A stretch of DNA of 64,000 nt from contig NZ_LAKD02000015.1 of NCBI RefSeq assembly GCF_000968685.2, positions 62,001 through 126,000 on the forward strand, read 5' to 3'. The notes below the pieces were generated by a model. It worked only from the letters and a program-made list of their open reading frames with translations, made no database searches and was not told the DNA's origin. Each line of letters starts with the position of its first letter. Within the stretch, counting starts at the first letter, position 1. Below are positions 1 through 8,492 of this stretch, piece by piece. Position numbers and translations under genes: made by a program. The stretch comes from Streptomyces antioxidans. GTDB lineage: Bacteria > Actinomycetota > Actinomycetes > Streptomycetales > Streptomycetaceae.

Positions 1-1
1 G

Positions 2-487
2 GTGCTGTCCAACATGGCGGTCGGCCTGGTCTACGGCCAGGTCATCGCCCGGCACCACGCCGCCCGGGCCCCGCTGGCCCTCGGTACGGTCGGCGCCACC
101 GCGCTGCTGTGGGGCTCCGTGCTGCTCTGGCCGTCCGCCCACGCGCCCATGTGGCTGCTGATCGTCCTGTGCGTGGTGCTCGGCGCCTGCGGGCCCGCGT
201 CGATGATCGGCTTCGACTTCGCCCGGCCCGCCAATCCGCCCGGGCGGATCGGCACCGCCTCGGGGATCGTCAACATGGGCGGCTTCACGGCCTCGATGAC
301 CACGCTGCTGGCCGTCGGCGTCCTGCTGGACCTGACGGGGCAGAACTTCCGGATCGCGTTCGCCTCGGTGTTCGTGCTGCAGGCGCTCGGCGTCGCCCAG
401 ATCCTGCGGCTGCGCGGACGGGCGCACCGACTGGAGCGCGAGCGCGTGGTCGCGAGCCGCGTCGAGGCGGTGCACGTACCGGCGTGA
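2..487 (+). CDS. MFS transporter, C-terminal part (5' end outside window)
   Basis: This is the last 161 residues of a membrane transporter; the reading frame is open to the left edge of the window, so the true start lies upstream. Four hydrophobic helices are visible (about residues 24-46, 50-72, 84-106 and 115-135), followed by a short basic cytoplasmic tail. Small-residue-rich helices with glycines such as NMGGFTAS fit the C-terminal half of a major facilitator superfamily protein, which would normally be 400-450 residues. The substrate cannot be told from this part. It converges on the next gene, with GC-rich repeated text at 490-575 between them. Confidence 0.75.
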   Translation: MLSNMAVGLVYGQVIARHHAARAPLALGTVGATALLWGSVLLWPSAHAPMWLLIVLCVVLGACGPASMIGFDFARPANPPGRIGTASGIVNMGGFTASMTTLLAVGVLLDLTGQNFRIAFASVFVLQALGVAQILRLRGRAHRLERERVVASRVEAVHVPA

Positions 488-574
488 CGCCGTGTCCCTC
501 CGGCCCCCGGGGCGACGGGCCGTGTCCCTCCTCCGGCCCCCGGGGCGGCGCCATGGCCCCCCGGCCCCGGGGCG

Positions 575-1399
575 CTACGGCGTGACCGCGAAGTTCTGGA
601 GGATCGCGTCCGCCAGCCGCTGGTCGCCCTCGGTCTTCAGCCGCTCCGCGACCGCCTCCGGCCGCACCCGCCCACAGGCCAGCCGGACATAGCTCTCCCA
701 GTCCAGGGTGAGGGTCACCGTCGGCCCCAGCGAGACGCTGCCGTCGATGGTGCCCCGGCCGTCCGCGTCGACCCGGACCGTCCGCATGAACTCGACGGGG
801 CCGTGCACATCGAAGACCACGGCCGACTGGGGCGCCGCGCCCGCGTCCTTGGCGACCACCTTCGGCAGCCCCGACAGCAGCTGGTCACGGGTGATCGTGG
901 CGCCCGGCGAGTCCAGGTTGCCCGGCTTGTTCAGGGCCCGGCGCAGATCCTGTTCGTGCACCCAGAGGTCGAAGGCCCGCCGGCTCAGGGCCTCCCCCAG
1001 CGCCACCTCGGTGCCGCCTGGCCAGCGCACCATGGCGTCCGGCTCGCGCTTCTCGTTCCGCAGCTGGCGGCCCCGCCGGATGACGGTGTACTCCAGCTCG
1101 GAGGTCATCTCGGGCGCGGTGTGGCAGCGCCGCACATCGACCTGGACCTCCATGTACCGTGACAGCTCGTTGGTGACGTGGTAGAGGTCGCGCGGCAGGG
1201 TGTGGATGGGGCGGGGATCGCCGAGCATCTCGCATTCGAGGCCGATCACATGCGAGACGACGTCCCGCACCGACCATCCCGGGCACTCGGTGGGGCGGTT
1301 CCACTCGCTCTCCGCTAGCGGGTTGACCAACTCCGTTATCGCGTCGATGGAGTGGGTCCAGGCATCGATGGAGGTCTGAAGGCTGGGATGGACGGTCAC
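575..1399 (-). CDS. Maleylpyruvate isomerase-family (DinB fold) mycothiol-dependent enzyme
   Basis: The 274-residue protein has the N-terminal helical bundle of the actinobacterial maleylpyruvate isomerase/DinB family. The line PTECPGWSVRDVVSHVIGLE carries the first metal histidine (H50), and WVHEQDLR near residue 146 carries the second (H148). A C-terminal SCP2-like region (about 190-270) ends in a beta-strand and helix typical of the family. Members are metal-dependent and often use mycothiol, the actinobacterial thiol, as cofactor or cosubstrate; the actual substrate here is unknown. The residue four before H148 is Asp, where characterised members commonly have Glu, so activity is inferred. 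It is divergent from the thioredoxin/NHL gene, with a shared 244-base promoter region. Confidence 0.8.
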   Translation of the reverse strand: MTVHPSLQTSIDAWTHSIDAITELVNPLAESEWNRPTECPGWSVRDVVSHVIGLECEMLGDPRPIHTLPRDLYHVTNELSRYMEVQVDVRRCHTAPEMTSELEYTVIRRGRQLRNEKREPDAMVRWPGGTEVALGEALSRRAFDLWVHEQDLRRALNKPGNLDSPGATITRDQLLSGLPKVVAKDAGAAPQSAVVFDVHGPVEFMRTVRVDADGRGTIDGSVSLGPTVTLTLDWESYVRLACGRVRPEAVAERLKTEGDQRLADAILQNFAVTP

Positions 1400-1643
1400 G
1401 GGACCCCTCGGGCGGTTGGTGCGCGGGCTGGGTGCTGGTGTGTGCGTTCAAGTTACGCTGCCCACGAGCGCACGGGCAGTGCTTTCCGGTCTGATCGTAG
1501 GCCCGGATCGGCGGCTCGCGGCCTGCCCGCGATGGCAGTGCGCGCCCGACCCGGCCCTATCTCCGGACGTACCCGTACGCACGGGTCGAAAGCCTCCGGG
1601 GGCCGGGGGAATGGTGTGGCCGGGGCTGCTGTTTCATGGGGAT

Positions 1644-3467
1644 ATGGCTTCACGTGCACGCGTCCGCGCCCCCGAGCTGATCGGCCGGGGCGGCTGGCTC
1701 AACACAGGCGGTACCGACCTCACCCTCACCGAGCTGCGGGGACGCATCGTCATCCTCGACTTCTGGACGTTCTGCTGTGTGAACTGCCTGCATGTCCTGG
1801 ACGAGCTGCGCGAGCTGGAGGAGAAGCACCGCGACACCGTGGTGATCGTCGGCGTGCACTCGCCGAAGTTCGTCCACGAGGCCGAGCACCAGGCGGTGGT
1901 GGACGCGGTCGAGCGGTACGAGGTGCACCACCCGGTCCTCGACGACCCCGAGCTGGCCACCTGGAAGCAGTACGCGGTCCGTGCCTGGCCCACCCTCGTC
2001 GTCATCGACCCCGAGGGCTATGTGGTCGCCCAGCACGCGGGCGAGGGCCACGCCCACGCCCTGGAGACTTTTGTGGCGCAGCTGGAGGCCGAGCACGCCG
2101 CCAAGGGCACCCTGCGGCGCGGCGACGGCCCCTTTGTGCCCCCCGAGCCCGTCCCCACCGAGCTGCGCTTCCCCGGTAAGGCGCTGCTGCTGCCCGGCGG
2201 CACCTTCCTCGTCTCGGACACCACCCGCCATCAGCTGGTGGAGCTCGCGGCGGACGGCGAGACCGTGGTACGGAGGATCGGCGCGGGCGAGCGCGGCCTT
2301 ACCGATGGCACGGGCGAGCGGGCCCGGTTCAGCGAGCCCCAGGGGCTCGCCCCGCTCCCCGACGGCACCGTGGCCGTCGCCGACACCGTGAACCACGCGC
2401 TGCGCCGCTACGACCCGGCCACCGGCGAGGTCACCACGCTCGCCGGGACGGGCCGCCAGTGGTGGCAGGGGTCGCCCACCGAGGGGCCCGCCCGCGAGGT
2501 CGACCTGTCCTCCCCCTGGGACGTGGCCTGGTTCGCCGGCCGGCTGTGGATCGCCATGGCGGGCGTCCACCAGCTGTGGACGTACGACCCGGAGGCCGGG
2601 ACCGTACGGGCCGCCGCCGGGACCACCAATGAGGGCCTGGTCGACGGGCCCGCCGGGGAAGCCTGGTTCGCCCAGCCCTCCGGGCTCGCCACGACCGGGG
2701 ACCGGCTGTGGATCGCGGACTCCGAGACCTCCGCGGTGCGCTACCTCCAGCGCGACGGTGAGGACTTCACGGTCCGTACGGCCGTCGGCACCGGACTCTT
2801 CGACTTCGGCCACCGGGACGGCGCCGCCGAACAGGCGCTGCTCCAGCATCCGCTGGGCGTCACCGCGCTGCCCGACGGCTCGGTGGCGATCTCGGACACC
2901 TACAACCACGCGCTGCGCCGCTACGACCCGGCCACCGACGAGGTCACCACGCTCGCCACCGATCTGCGCGAACCCTCCGGCGCGGTCCTGGCCGACGGGG
3001 ACATCGTCGTGGTGGAGTCCGCGCGGCACCGGCTGACCCGGCTGCGGCTGCCGGAGGAGGCCGTAAGGGTCGAGGCGGTGGCCCACCGCACCCAGCGCGC
3101 CGCGACCGGCATCGCCCCGGGGAAGCTCCGTCTTGACGTGGTCTTCCAGGCGCCCGAGGGGCAGAAGCTGGACACCCGCTACGGTCCCTCCACCCGGCTG
3201 CTGGTCAGCTCCACCCCGCCGGAGCTGCTGGCCGGTGGCGACGGCGCGGGGACGGACCTGAGCCGTGAGCTCGTCCTTACGGAGGGCATGACCGAGGGCG
3301 TGCTGCACGTCTCGGCGATGGCCGCCTCCTGTGACGACGACCCCGCGAACGAGTACCCCGCGTGCCATGTGCACCAGCAGGACTGGGGCGTCCCGGTGCG
3401 GATCACCGAGGGCGGCGCGGACCGGCTGCCGCTGGTGCTCGCCGGGATGGACGACACGTCCGGCTGA
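1644..3467 (+). CDS. Thioredoxin-like/NHL-repeat protein (NHLRC2 type)
   Basis: The 607-residue protein begins with a TlpA/thioredoxin-like domain (about 1-160) with the redox motif C45-V-N-C48 in WTFCCVNC. A six-bladed NHL beta-propeller follows (about 180-480), seen as repeated segments such as LPDGTVAVADTVNHALRRYDP and LPDGSVAISDTYNHALRRYDP. A C-terminal beta domain (about 490-607) ends it. This order matches NHL repeat-containing protein 2 homologues, probably cytosolic since no signal peptide is seen. The frame is open upstream to 1416, but the extra residues are low-quality text; ATG 1644 starts exactly at the conserved fold, so it is preferred. The biochemical role of the family is poorly defined; oxidoreductase or disulfide exchange is inference. 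Confidence 0.8.
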   Translation: MASRARVRAPELIGRGGWLNTGGTDLTLTELRGRIVILDFWTFCCVNCLHVLDELRELEEKHRDTVVIVGVHSPKFVHEAEHQAVVDAVERYEVHHPVLDDPELATWKQYAVRAWPTLVVIDPEGYVVAQHAGEGHAHALETFVAQLEAEHAAKGTLRRGDGPFVPPEPVPTELRFPGKALLLPGGTFLVSDTTRHQLVELAADGETVVRRIGAGERGLTDGTGERARFSEPQGLAPLPDGTVAVADTVNHALRRYDPATGEVTTLAGTGRQWWQGSPTEGPAREVDLSSPWDVAWFAGRLWIAMAGVHQLWTYDPEAGTVRAAAGTTNEGLVDGPAGEAWFAQPSGLATTGDRLWIADSETSAVRYLQRDGEDFTVRTAVGTGLFDFGHRDGAAEQALLQHPLGVTALPDGSVAISDTYNHALRRYDPATDEVTTLATDLREPSGAVLADGDIVVVESARHRLTRLRLPEEAVRVEAVAHRTQRAATGIAPGKLRLDVVFQAPEGQKLDTRYGPSTRLLVSSTPPELLAGGDGAGTDLSRELVLTEGMTEGVLHVSAMAASCDDDPANEYPACHVHQQDWGVPVRITEGGADRLPLVLAGMDDTSG

Positions 3468-3561
3468 GAAGCGGGAACGCCCCTTGAATTCGCCTTCGCC
3501 GAGGAGCCGTTCTGCGGGCCGGGTGGCCGCGGCGGAAGCGGCTACCCGTTCTCTGTGCGGC

Positions 3562-4287
3562 TCACCACTTCTGGGCGTCGGAGGCGCTGCTCTGCCAGTA
3601 GGTGACCTTGGTGTGGTGGACGTACTTCGCGTGGGGGAGGTTGACCGTCTTGCTGCCCTCGCCGTGGTGGTAGGACACCGTGACCTTAGTGGCCGCCTTG
3701 CCTGGCTTGTCGGATTCATCGCCGACGCCAATGATGGCCGCGTAGGCGAACTGACCGGGCTTGAGGGTGACCACGGTCTGCGGTTCGGTCTCCTCGAACG
3801 AGACGGACTCCTGCTCGGTGTCGAACCTCAGGGACGGGTAGCCCTGGAGCGTGCAGACCAACCCGGCCCGCTGGGTGACCTTGAGCAGCAGGCGATCGGA
3901 CTTGTTGCCGGGCTTGACGCCCACATCCAGGATGTCGACATCACAGGGCTTGGCCTTCTCGGTGCCCACCGCCCGGGACTTGTCCGTCGTTCCGCTGCCG
4001 GCGGAGGACTTGCCGGAGTCCTGCGAACAGTCGCCGGTCTTGGCACCCGCGTCGGCGCCGCCTTCGGTCGCGTCCTTCTCGCCGTCGGACTTGCTGTCGG
4101 AATTCTGCTCGGCGGGGGCGGAGGCCGAGGTGTCGGCCTTGCCGTCCGTCTTGCTGCCGGAGTCGCCCTTGTCGCTGCAGGCGGTGACGGCGAAGCCGGC
4201 GACGAGGACGGTCAGGCCGGCGGTGGCCCGCAGGGCGAGGCTGCGGCGGGTGGTGGAGCGGGTGCTCATGCGGGTGCTCATTGGCAC
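3562..4287 (-). CDS. DUF4232 lipoprotein (paralogue 1)
   Basis: A 241-residue exported protein. An arginine-containing N-region and a hydrophobic stretch end in the lipobox VTAC (Cys37), predicting a lipid-anchored surface protein. Residues 38-130 are a low-complexity Ser/Gly/Asp/Lys linker. Residues 133-241 form the DUF4232 beta-sandwich, with the family features LLLKVTQRAGLVCTLQGYPS, a cysteine pair (one near C135, one in VCTLQGYP) and a final W at the C terminus. The function of DUF4232 is unknown; the proteins are common on Streptomyces surfaces. A second paralogue lies directly upstream in the same orientation (4590-5294), suggesting local duplication. Two ATG codons compete for the start (residues 1 and 3). 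Confidence 0.8.
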   Translation of the reverse strand: MPMSTRMSTRSTTRRSLALRATAGLTVLVAGFAVTACSDKGDSGSKTDGKADTSASAPAEQNSDSKSDGEKDATEGGADAGAKTGDCSQDSGKSSAGSGTTDKSRAVGTEKAKPCDVDILDVGVKPGNKSDRLLLKVTQRAGLVCTLQGYPSLRFDTEQESVSFEETEPQTVVTLKPGQFAYAAIIGVGDESDKPGKAATKVTVSYHHGEGSKTVNLPHAKYVHHTKVTYWQSSASDAQKW

Positions 4288-4432
4288 AGCGGTCCCTCAG
4301 TTGAATCGGGCGGTTCGGGGTACGACCTCGCCTGGCCCAACTGTGGTTTGACTGACGCCCCGCTGACGCATCGTTGACCCGCCTGACCTGCCTCGCGACG
4401 GGTGGACGAGGCTTCCGGTCCAGGAAGCGGAG

Positions 4433-4462
4433 GGACGGCCCCCGCCGCAGCGGGGGCCGTCC
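4433..4462 (-). terminator. Rho-independent-like hairpin after the second DUF4232 gene
   Basis: Perfect 12-bp inverted repeat GGACGGCCCCCG / CGGGGGCCGTCC with a 6-base loop, lying about 130 bases downstream of the gene at 4590-5294 on the same strand. There is no U-tract, as is usual for Streptomyces terminators. The rest of the 4288-4589 gap shows nothing else beyond a repeated GGGCGGTCACC near 4560 and 4587, and presumably the promoter of the gene at 3562-4287. Confidence 0.55.
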
Positions 4463-4589
4463 GGGGCAGACGGCCGGGGGGAGGCGGCTATCTGCCCGGC
4501 TGGGTGGCTCGGAGTCGAGCGGTCAGCGGAGCGGAAGGTCTGGGGCGATCGCTGGATGGGGCGGTCACCGGGGGCACCGGGTGGGGCGG

Positions 4590-5294
4590 TCACCAGAGCA
4601 GGGCGTCGGAGGCGTCGCTCTGCCAGTAGCCGACCTCCGCCCCGCGGCCGACCTCCACCGAGTCGCCGGGGAGGTCGACGGAGCGGCGGCCGTCCCCGCC
4701 GTGGAGGGAGACGGCCAGCCCGGTGGCCTTACGGCCGTCGGCGGGGTCGTCCGCCGCGGAGGTGGTCAGTCCCGCGTAGCCGCTCTCGCCGGGGGCCAGC
4801 GTGACGGCCGTCTGGGGCCGGGTGTCCGCGGCCCCCGGCACGGCCTGGCCCGCGTCGTCGAACCGCACCGTGGGGAAGCCGGTGAGACGGCAGGTGGTGC
4901 CGGACTGGTTGGTGATCTCCAGCAGGAGGTGGTCGGCCGGACGGGGTACGGAGGTGACGCCCACCGACATCGTGTCGAGACGGCAGACCCCGGCCTCCTC
5001 CTCGACGGCGCTGTCGGCCCGCAGACCGCCCTGGGCCCCGGCGTCGGCCCCGCCCGCCGCCGTATCCCCCGCGACCCGCTGAGCGCCGTCCTGGACACCG
5101 TCCTGGACGCCGTCCTCGTGGGCGGTGGGGACGGCCGGGGCGACGCTCTCCGCCGCGCCTGCCGTCCGTACGCCCGACGCGTCGGCGGTGCCGCACGCCG
5201 CGAGGGTGATGCCCGCGGCGATGACCGTCAGTCCGGCCGCGACCGAGCGCAGCGTGGTGGCGCGGTGAGCGGGGCGAGCGGTGGTGAACGGCAT
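4590..5294 (-). CDS. DUF4232 lipoprotein (paralogue 2)
   Basis: A 234-residue exported protein built like its downstream neighbour: an Arg-containing leader, a hydrophobic core and the lipobox LAAC with Cys34. An Ala/Gly/Asp-rich linker runs to about residue 125, with a small repeat DGVQDGVQDGAQ. The DUF4232 domain then runs to the C terminus, with LLEITNQSGTTCRLTGFPTVRF, LAPGESGYAGL and a final Trp. It is shorter in the linker than paralogue 1 but the core domain aligns throughout. It is predicted to be anchored outside the cytoplasmic membrane. No enzymatic motif is visible; ligand binding or envelope function would be a guess. Confidence 0.8.
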   Translation of the reverse strand: MPFTTARPAHRATTLRSVAAGLTVIAAGITLAACGTADASGVRTAGAAESVAPAVPTAHEDGVQDGVQDGAQRVAGDTAAGGADAGAQGGLRADSAVEEEAGVCRLDTMSVGVTSVPRPADHLLLEITNQSGTTCRLTGFPTVRFDDAGQAVPGAADTRPQTAVTLAPGESGYAGLTTSAADDPADGRKATGLAVSLHGGDGRRSVDLPGDSVEVGRGAEVGYWQSDASDALLW

Positions 5295-5400
5295 GGCGGG
5301 TCTCCCCTCAGCGAGCGTTCGGGCGTTTTCCGGTACGGCTCAAGCCTGTCCGGCGCCGCTGCCGTTCGGCTGCCGAACGGCTGCCGCCCACTAACGCCCC

Positions 5401-6520
5401 GCTAACGCCCGGCTGTTCACTTCTGCTCAGCCTCGTTGCGACAGACCGTCAACCGCCCGTCGATGGGCCCACCGGGGCCCCCGGGGGGGCGTTTCGCCCG
5501 GGAGTTGCGGTGTCTGCTGCTAACGCCCACTGTTGGCTGCTGTTGAGCCGCGTTGTGACGGTGCGCGGGGGCTGTCGCCAGTGGCTCCGCCGGTGGGCGC
5601 ACCGGGCAGCTTCGTGGGGTGTCTCGTGCGGGGAGTCGCGATCGCTGCCGCTAACGCCCGGCTGTTCACTTCTGCTCAGCCTCGTTGCGACAGCCCGTCA
5701 ACCGCCCGTCGATGGGCCCACCGGGGCCCCGGGGGGGCGTTTCGCCCGGGAGTTGCGGTGTCTGCTGCTAACGCCCACTGTTGGCTGCTGTTGAGCCGCG
5801 TTGTGACGGTGCGCGGGGGCTGTCGCCAGTGGCTCCGCCGGTGGGCGCACCGGGCAGCTTCGTGGGGTGTCTCGTGCGGGGAGTCGCGATCGCTGCCGCT
5901 AACGCCCGGCTGTTCACTCCTGCTCAGCCTCGTTGCGACAGCCCGTCAACCGCCCGTCGATGGGCCCACCGGGGCCCCGGGGGGGCGTTTCGCCCGGGAG
6001 TTGCGGTGTCTGCTGCTAACGCCCACTGTTGGCTGCTGTTGAGCCGCGTTGTGACGGTGCGCGGGGGCTGTCGCCAGTGGCTCCGCCGGTGGGCGCACCG
6101 GGCAGCTTCGCGGGGTGTCTCGTGCGGGGAGTCGCGATCGCTGCCGCTAACGCACGCTGTCCGCCGCTGCTCAGCCGGTAACGGCTCGCCAGGCGCTCCG
6201 CCGGGGGCGTCGCCAGACCGCCCCTCTCCGGCAGCTCTGCCGGATGCCTAGTCCGGGGAGTCGCGGTGGCCGCCGCCAACGCCCACTGTTGGCTGCTGCT
6301 GAGCCGCGTTGTGACGGCTCGCCAGGGCGTTCGCCAGTGGCTCCGCCGGTGGGCGCACCCACGGCTTCGCCGGATGCGCCTGGGGAGTCGCTGTCGCCAG
6401 CGTCCCGCTTCTCGCTCAGCCGCCTTGTGACGGTTCGCCCGGGCTTCCGCCAGGCGCTGTGTCGGTGGGGCCGCCCGCGGATTCGCCGGATGCCTTGTCC
6501 GGGGAGTTGCGGTCGCTGCC
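5401..6520. repeat. Degenerate tandem array, nine units of about 117-131 bp, overlapping the 3' end of the SARP gene
   Basis: Units begin with a GCTAACGC-like start at 5401, 5519, 5650, 5767, 5898, 6015, 6146, 6275 and 6396. Units 1-6 form three nearly identical 248-249-bp dimers (5401-5649, 5650-5897, 5898-6145) differing at only a few positions. Units 7-9 are more diverged, and the ninth encodes the last ~33 residues and stop codon of the regulator at 6416-8491. Other units still resemble that tail on the minus strand, for example GAPTGGATGERPGEPSQRG against SAGGPTDTAPGGSPGEPSQGG. The dimer length is not a multiple of three, so the array is not one repetitive protein. It fills the gap between the DUF4232 gene and the regulator. 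Confidence 0.9.
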
Positions 6521-8491
6521 GTCGCCCTGGGCGAAGAGCTTCACCAGTTCGCTCATCACGTAGCGGTTGGTGGCCTCCTCGTCCAGCAGGTGCATCTCCG
6601 CCAGCCGCTCAAGGGAGTCCTGGATCAGCTCCGGGTCCGCGCCCGACAGCGCGGCCGCCTCGGCGGTGTTGACCTCCCGCGCGAAACCGGCGCCCAGGGC
6701 CCGCAGCAGCTGTGCGTCGTCCGCCGAGAGCCGGGCCACGGAGTTGCGCAGCGCGGCGGCCACTCCGGTGTCCTCCGCCGACAGCAGCGCGAGCCGGCGG
6801 CGCTCGTCGCGCAGCGCGGTGGCCAGCCGGGCCAGCCGCCAGCGGGGCCGGGCCATCAGCTGGGCGGAGGCGGCGCGCAGCGCCAGCGGCAGCCCGTCGC
6901 ACAGGTCCACCAGCTCCCGCGCGGCCTCCGGGTCCTCGGCGACCCGCGCGGGCCCCAGCAGCGCGCCCAGCAGGCCGACCCCGTCCTCGGGGCCGAGGGC
7001 GTGCAGCCGTACCGGGCGGGCGGCGTCGGTGGCGATCAGCCCGTCCAGCCTGCTGCGGCTGGTGACCAGCGTGGCGCAGTGGGGGCCGCCGGGCAGCAGC
7101 GGGCGTACCTGGGCGGAGCTGCCCGCGTTGTCCAGCACCACCAGCAGTCGGCGGCGGGCGGCCAGCGAGCGGTACAGCGCGGCCGCGGCCTCGGGCGAGC
7201 CGGGTATCTGCTCGGCCGGGGTGCCGAGGCCCAGCAGGAACTCGCGCAGCACCGCGGCGGGCGCCACCGCCTCGCCGCCGCTGAAGCCGCGCAGATCCGC
7301 GAAGAGCCGTCCGTCGGGGAAGGCGGCGGCGTGGGCGTGGCCCCAGTGGACCGCCAGACCGGTCTTGCCGACTCCGGCGGGCCCGGTGAGCAGCGCGATA
7401 CCGCCCGCCTGGGGGTAGCCGCCGGGATCGCCCGCGGCGCCGCCCCGGGCCGGTTCGGCGGTGCCCAGGGTCAGCCGGGTCAGCTCGGCCAGCTCCGCGC
7501 CCCGGCCGTGGAAGCCCGCCGGGGGCCGGGGGAGCAGCTCGGGCACGGGCGCGGGCGCGGGGGCCGGGGCGCCCGCGGACAGCGGATGCTGCGGAGTGGC
7601 CGCGGCCGACGGTGTGCCGGGCTGCCCGGCGACGCCCGGCTGCCCCGCCACGCCCAGCTGGCCCCCGGCGCCCGGCTGTCCCCCCGCACCCTGCTGCTGC
7701 CCGGCGGCCTCGGCACCGCCCCGCGGCCCGTCCGACGTGGGGGCCGCCCGCAGGATCTCCTGGTACGCGGCGCTCAGCCGCTGGCCCGGGTCGACCCCCA
7801 GGTCGTCGTCGAGCAGCTGTCGGGTGCGGTGGAACCAGGCGATCGCGTCGGACTGCCGCCCGGAGCGGTACAGCGCCAGCATCAGGGCGGCGATCAGCCC
7901 CTCGCGCAGCGGATTGGCGACGGCGGCGGGGTGCAGTGCGCGCACCGCCTGCTCATGCTCGCCCAGGCCCTCATGGGCCCGCGCCAGGGCCTCCACGGCG
8001 CTCAGCCGCCGCTCCTCCAGGGCGTGCGCGGCCGCCGCGAACGGCGGGCTGGCCACGGTCCCGGTGAGCGCCGGGCCGCGCCACAGGCCGAGCGCCTGCC
8101 GGAGCAGCTGGACGGCCTCGCCGGGGGCGGACTCCGGGCTGGCCCGGGCGGTCAGCTCGTCGAAGCGCTGGGTGTCGATCAGGGATTCCGGGATGCGCAG
8201 CAGATAGGCGGAGCTGTGGGTGGCCAGCTCGACGCCGTGGTCCTCGGCGCCGCCCTCGGCCAGGGCCGCGCGGAGCCGGGAGACATGGCCCTGGATGACG
8301 GTCCGGGCGTGCTCGGGCGGCTCGTCCTCCCACAGGCTGGATATCAACTGCTCCACGGACACGGTCGCGTTGGGCCGCAGCAGCAGCATCGCCAGCACGC
8401 TGCGCCGTTTGGCGGGCCCCAGCGGAAGCTCGACGGGCGCTGCTTGCGGACCCGCGGTGACGGTCACCGGGCCCAGCAGAGAGAAGTCCAA
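6416..8491 (-). CDS. AfsR/SARP-type transcriptional regulator (BTAD + NB-ARC)
   Basis: The proposed TTG start at 8489-8491 gives 691 residues and lies one base after the stop of the upstream M18 peptidase gene, so translation is probably coupled. The longer frame to 8560 would only re-read the peptidase 3' end. Order: OmpR-like winged helix (about 1-95, MDFSLLGPV start), bacterial transcriptional activation domain (about 100-250), a Gly/Gln-rich linker (GAGGQPG-type repeats, about 260-300), and an NB-ARC ATPase with P-loop LLTGPAGVGKTGL and Walker B LLVVLDNAG. No TPR domain follows. Such proteins activate secondary metabolism or development genes in an ATP-dependent way; the target is unknown. 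The last ~33 residues lie inside the tandem array and may be a late extension. Confidence 0.85.
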   Translation of the reverse strand: MDFSLLGPVTVTAGPQAAPVELPLGPAKRRSVLAMLLLRPNATVSVEQLISSLWEDEPPEHARTVIQGHVSRLRAALAEGGAEDHGVELATHSSAYLLRIPESLIDTQRFDELTARASPESAPGEAVQLLRQALGLWRGPALTGTVASPPFAAAAHALEERRLSAVEALARAHEGLGEHEQAVRALHPAAVANPLREGLIAALMLALYRSGRQSDAIAWFHRTRQLLDDDLGVDPGQRLSAAYQEILRAAPTSDGPRGGAEAAGQQQGAGGQPGAGGQLGVAGQPGVAGQPGTPSAAATPQHPLSAGAPAPAPAPVPELLPRPPAGFHGRGAELAELTRLTLGTAEPARGGAAGDPGGYPQAGGIALLTGPAGVGKTGLAVHWGHAHAAAFPDGRLFADLRGFSGGEAVAPAAVLREFLLGLGTPAEQIPGSPEAAAALYRSLAARRRLLVVLDNAGSSAQVRPLLPGGPHCATLVTSRSRLDGLIATDAARPVRLHALGPEDGVGLLGALLGPARVAEDPEAARELVDLCDGLPLALRAASAQLMARPRWRLARLATALRDERRRLALLSAEDTGVAAALRNSVARLSADDAQLLRALGAGFAREVNTAEAAALSGADPELIQDSLERLAEMHLLDEEATNRYVMSELVKLFAQGDGSDRNSPDKASGESAGGPTDTAPGGSPGEPSQGG

Positions 8492-8492
8492 C

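Noticed and set aside
5533..6251. Two overlapping plus-strand ORFs of 169 and 156 residues with internal repeats
   Set aside because: They arise because the 248-bp dimer lacks stops in one frame; the frame shifts from copy to copy, no ribosome-binding site is present, and the same DNA on the other strand explains the origin of the array.
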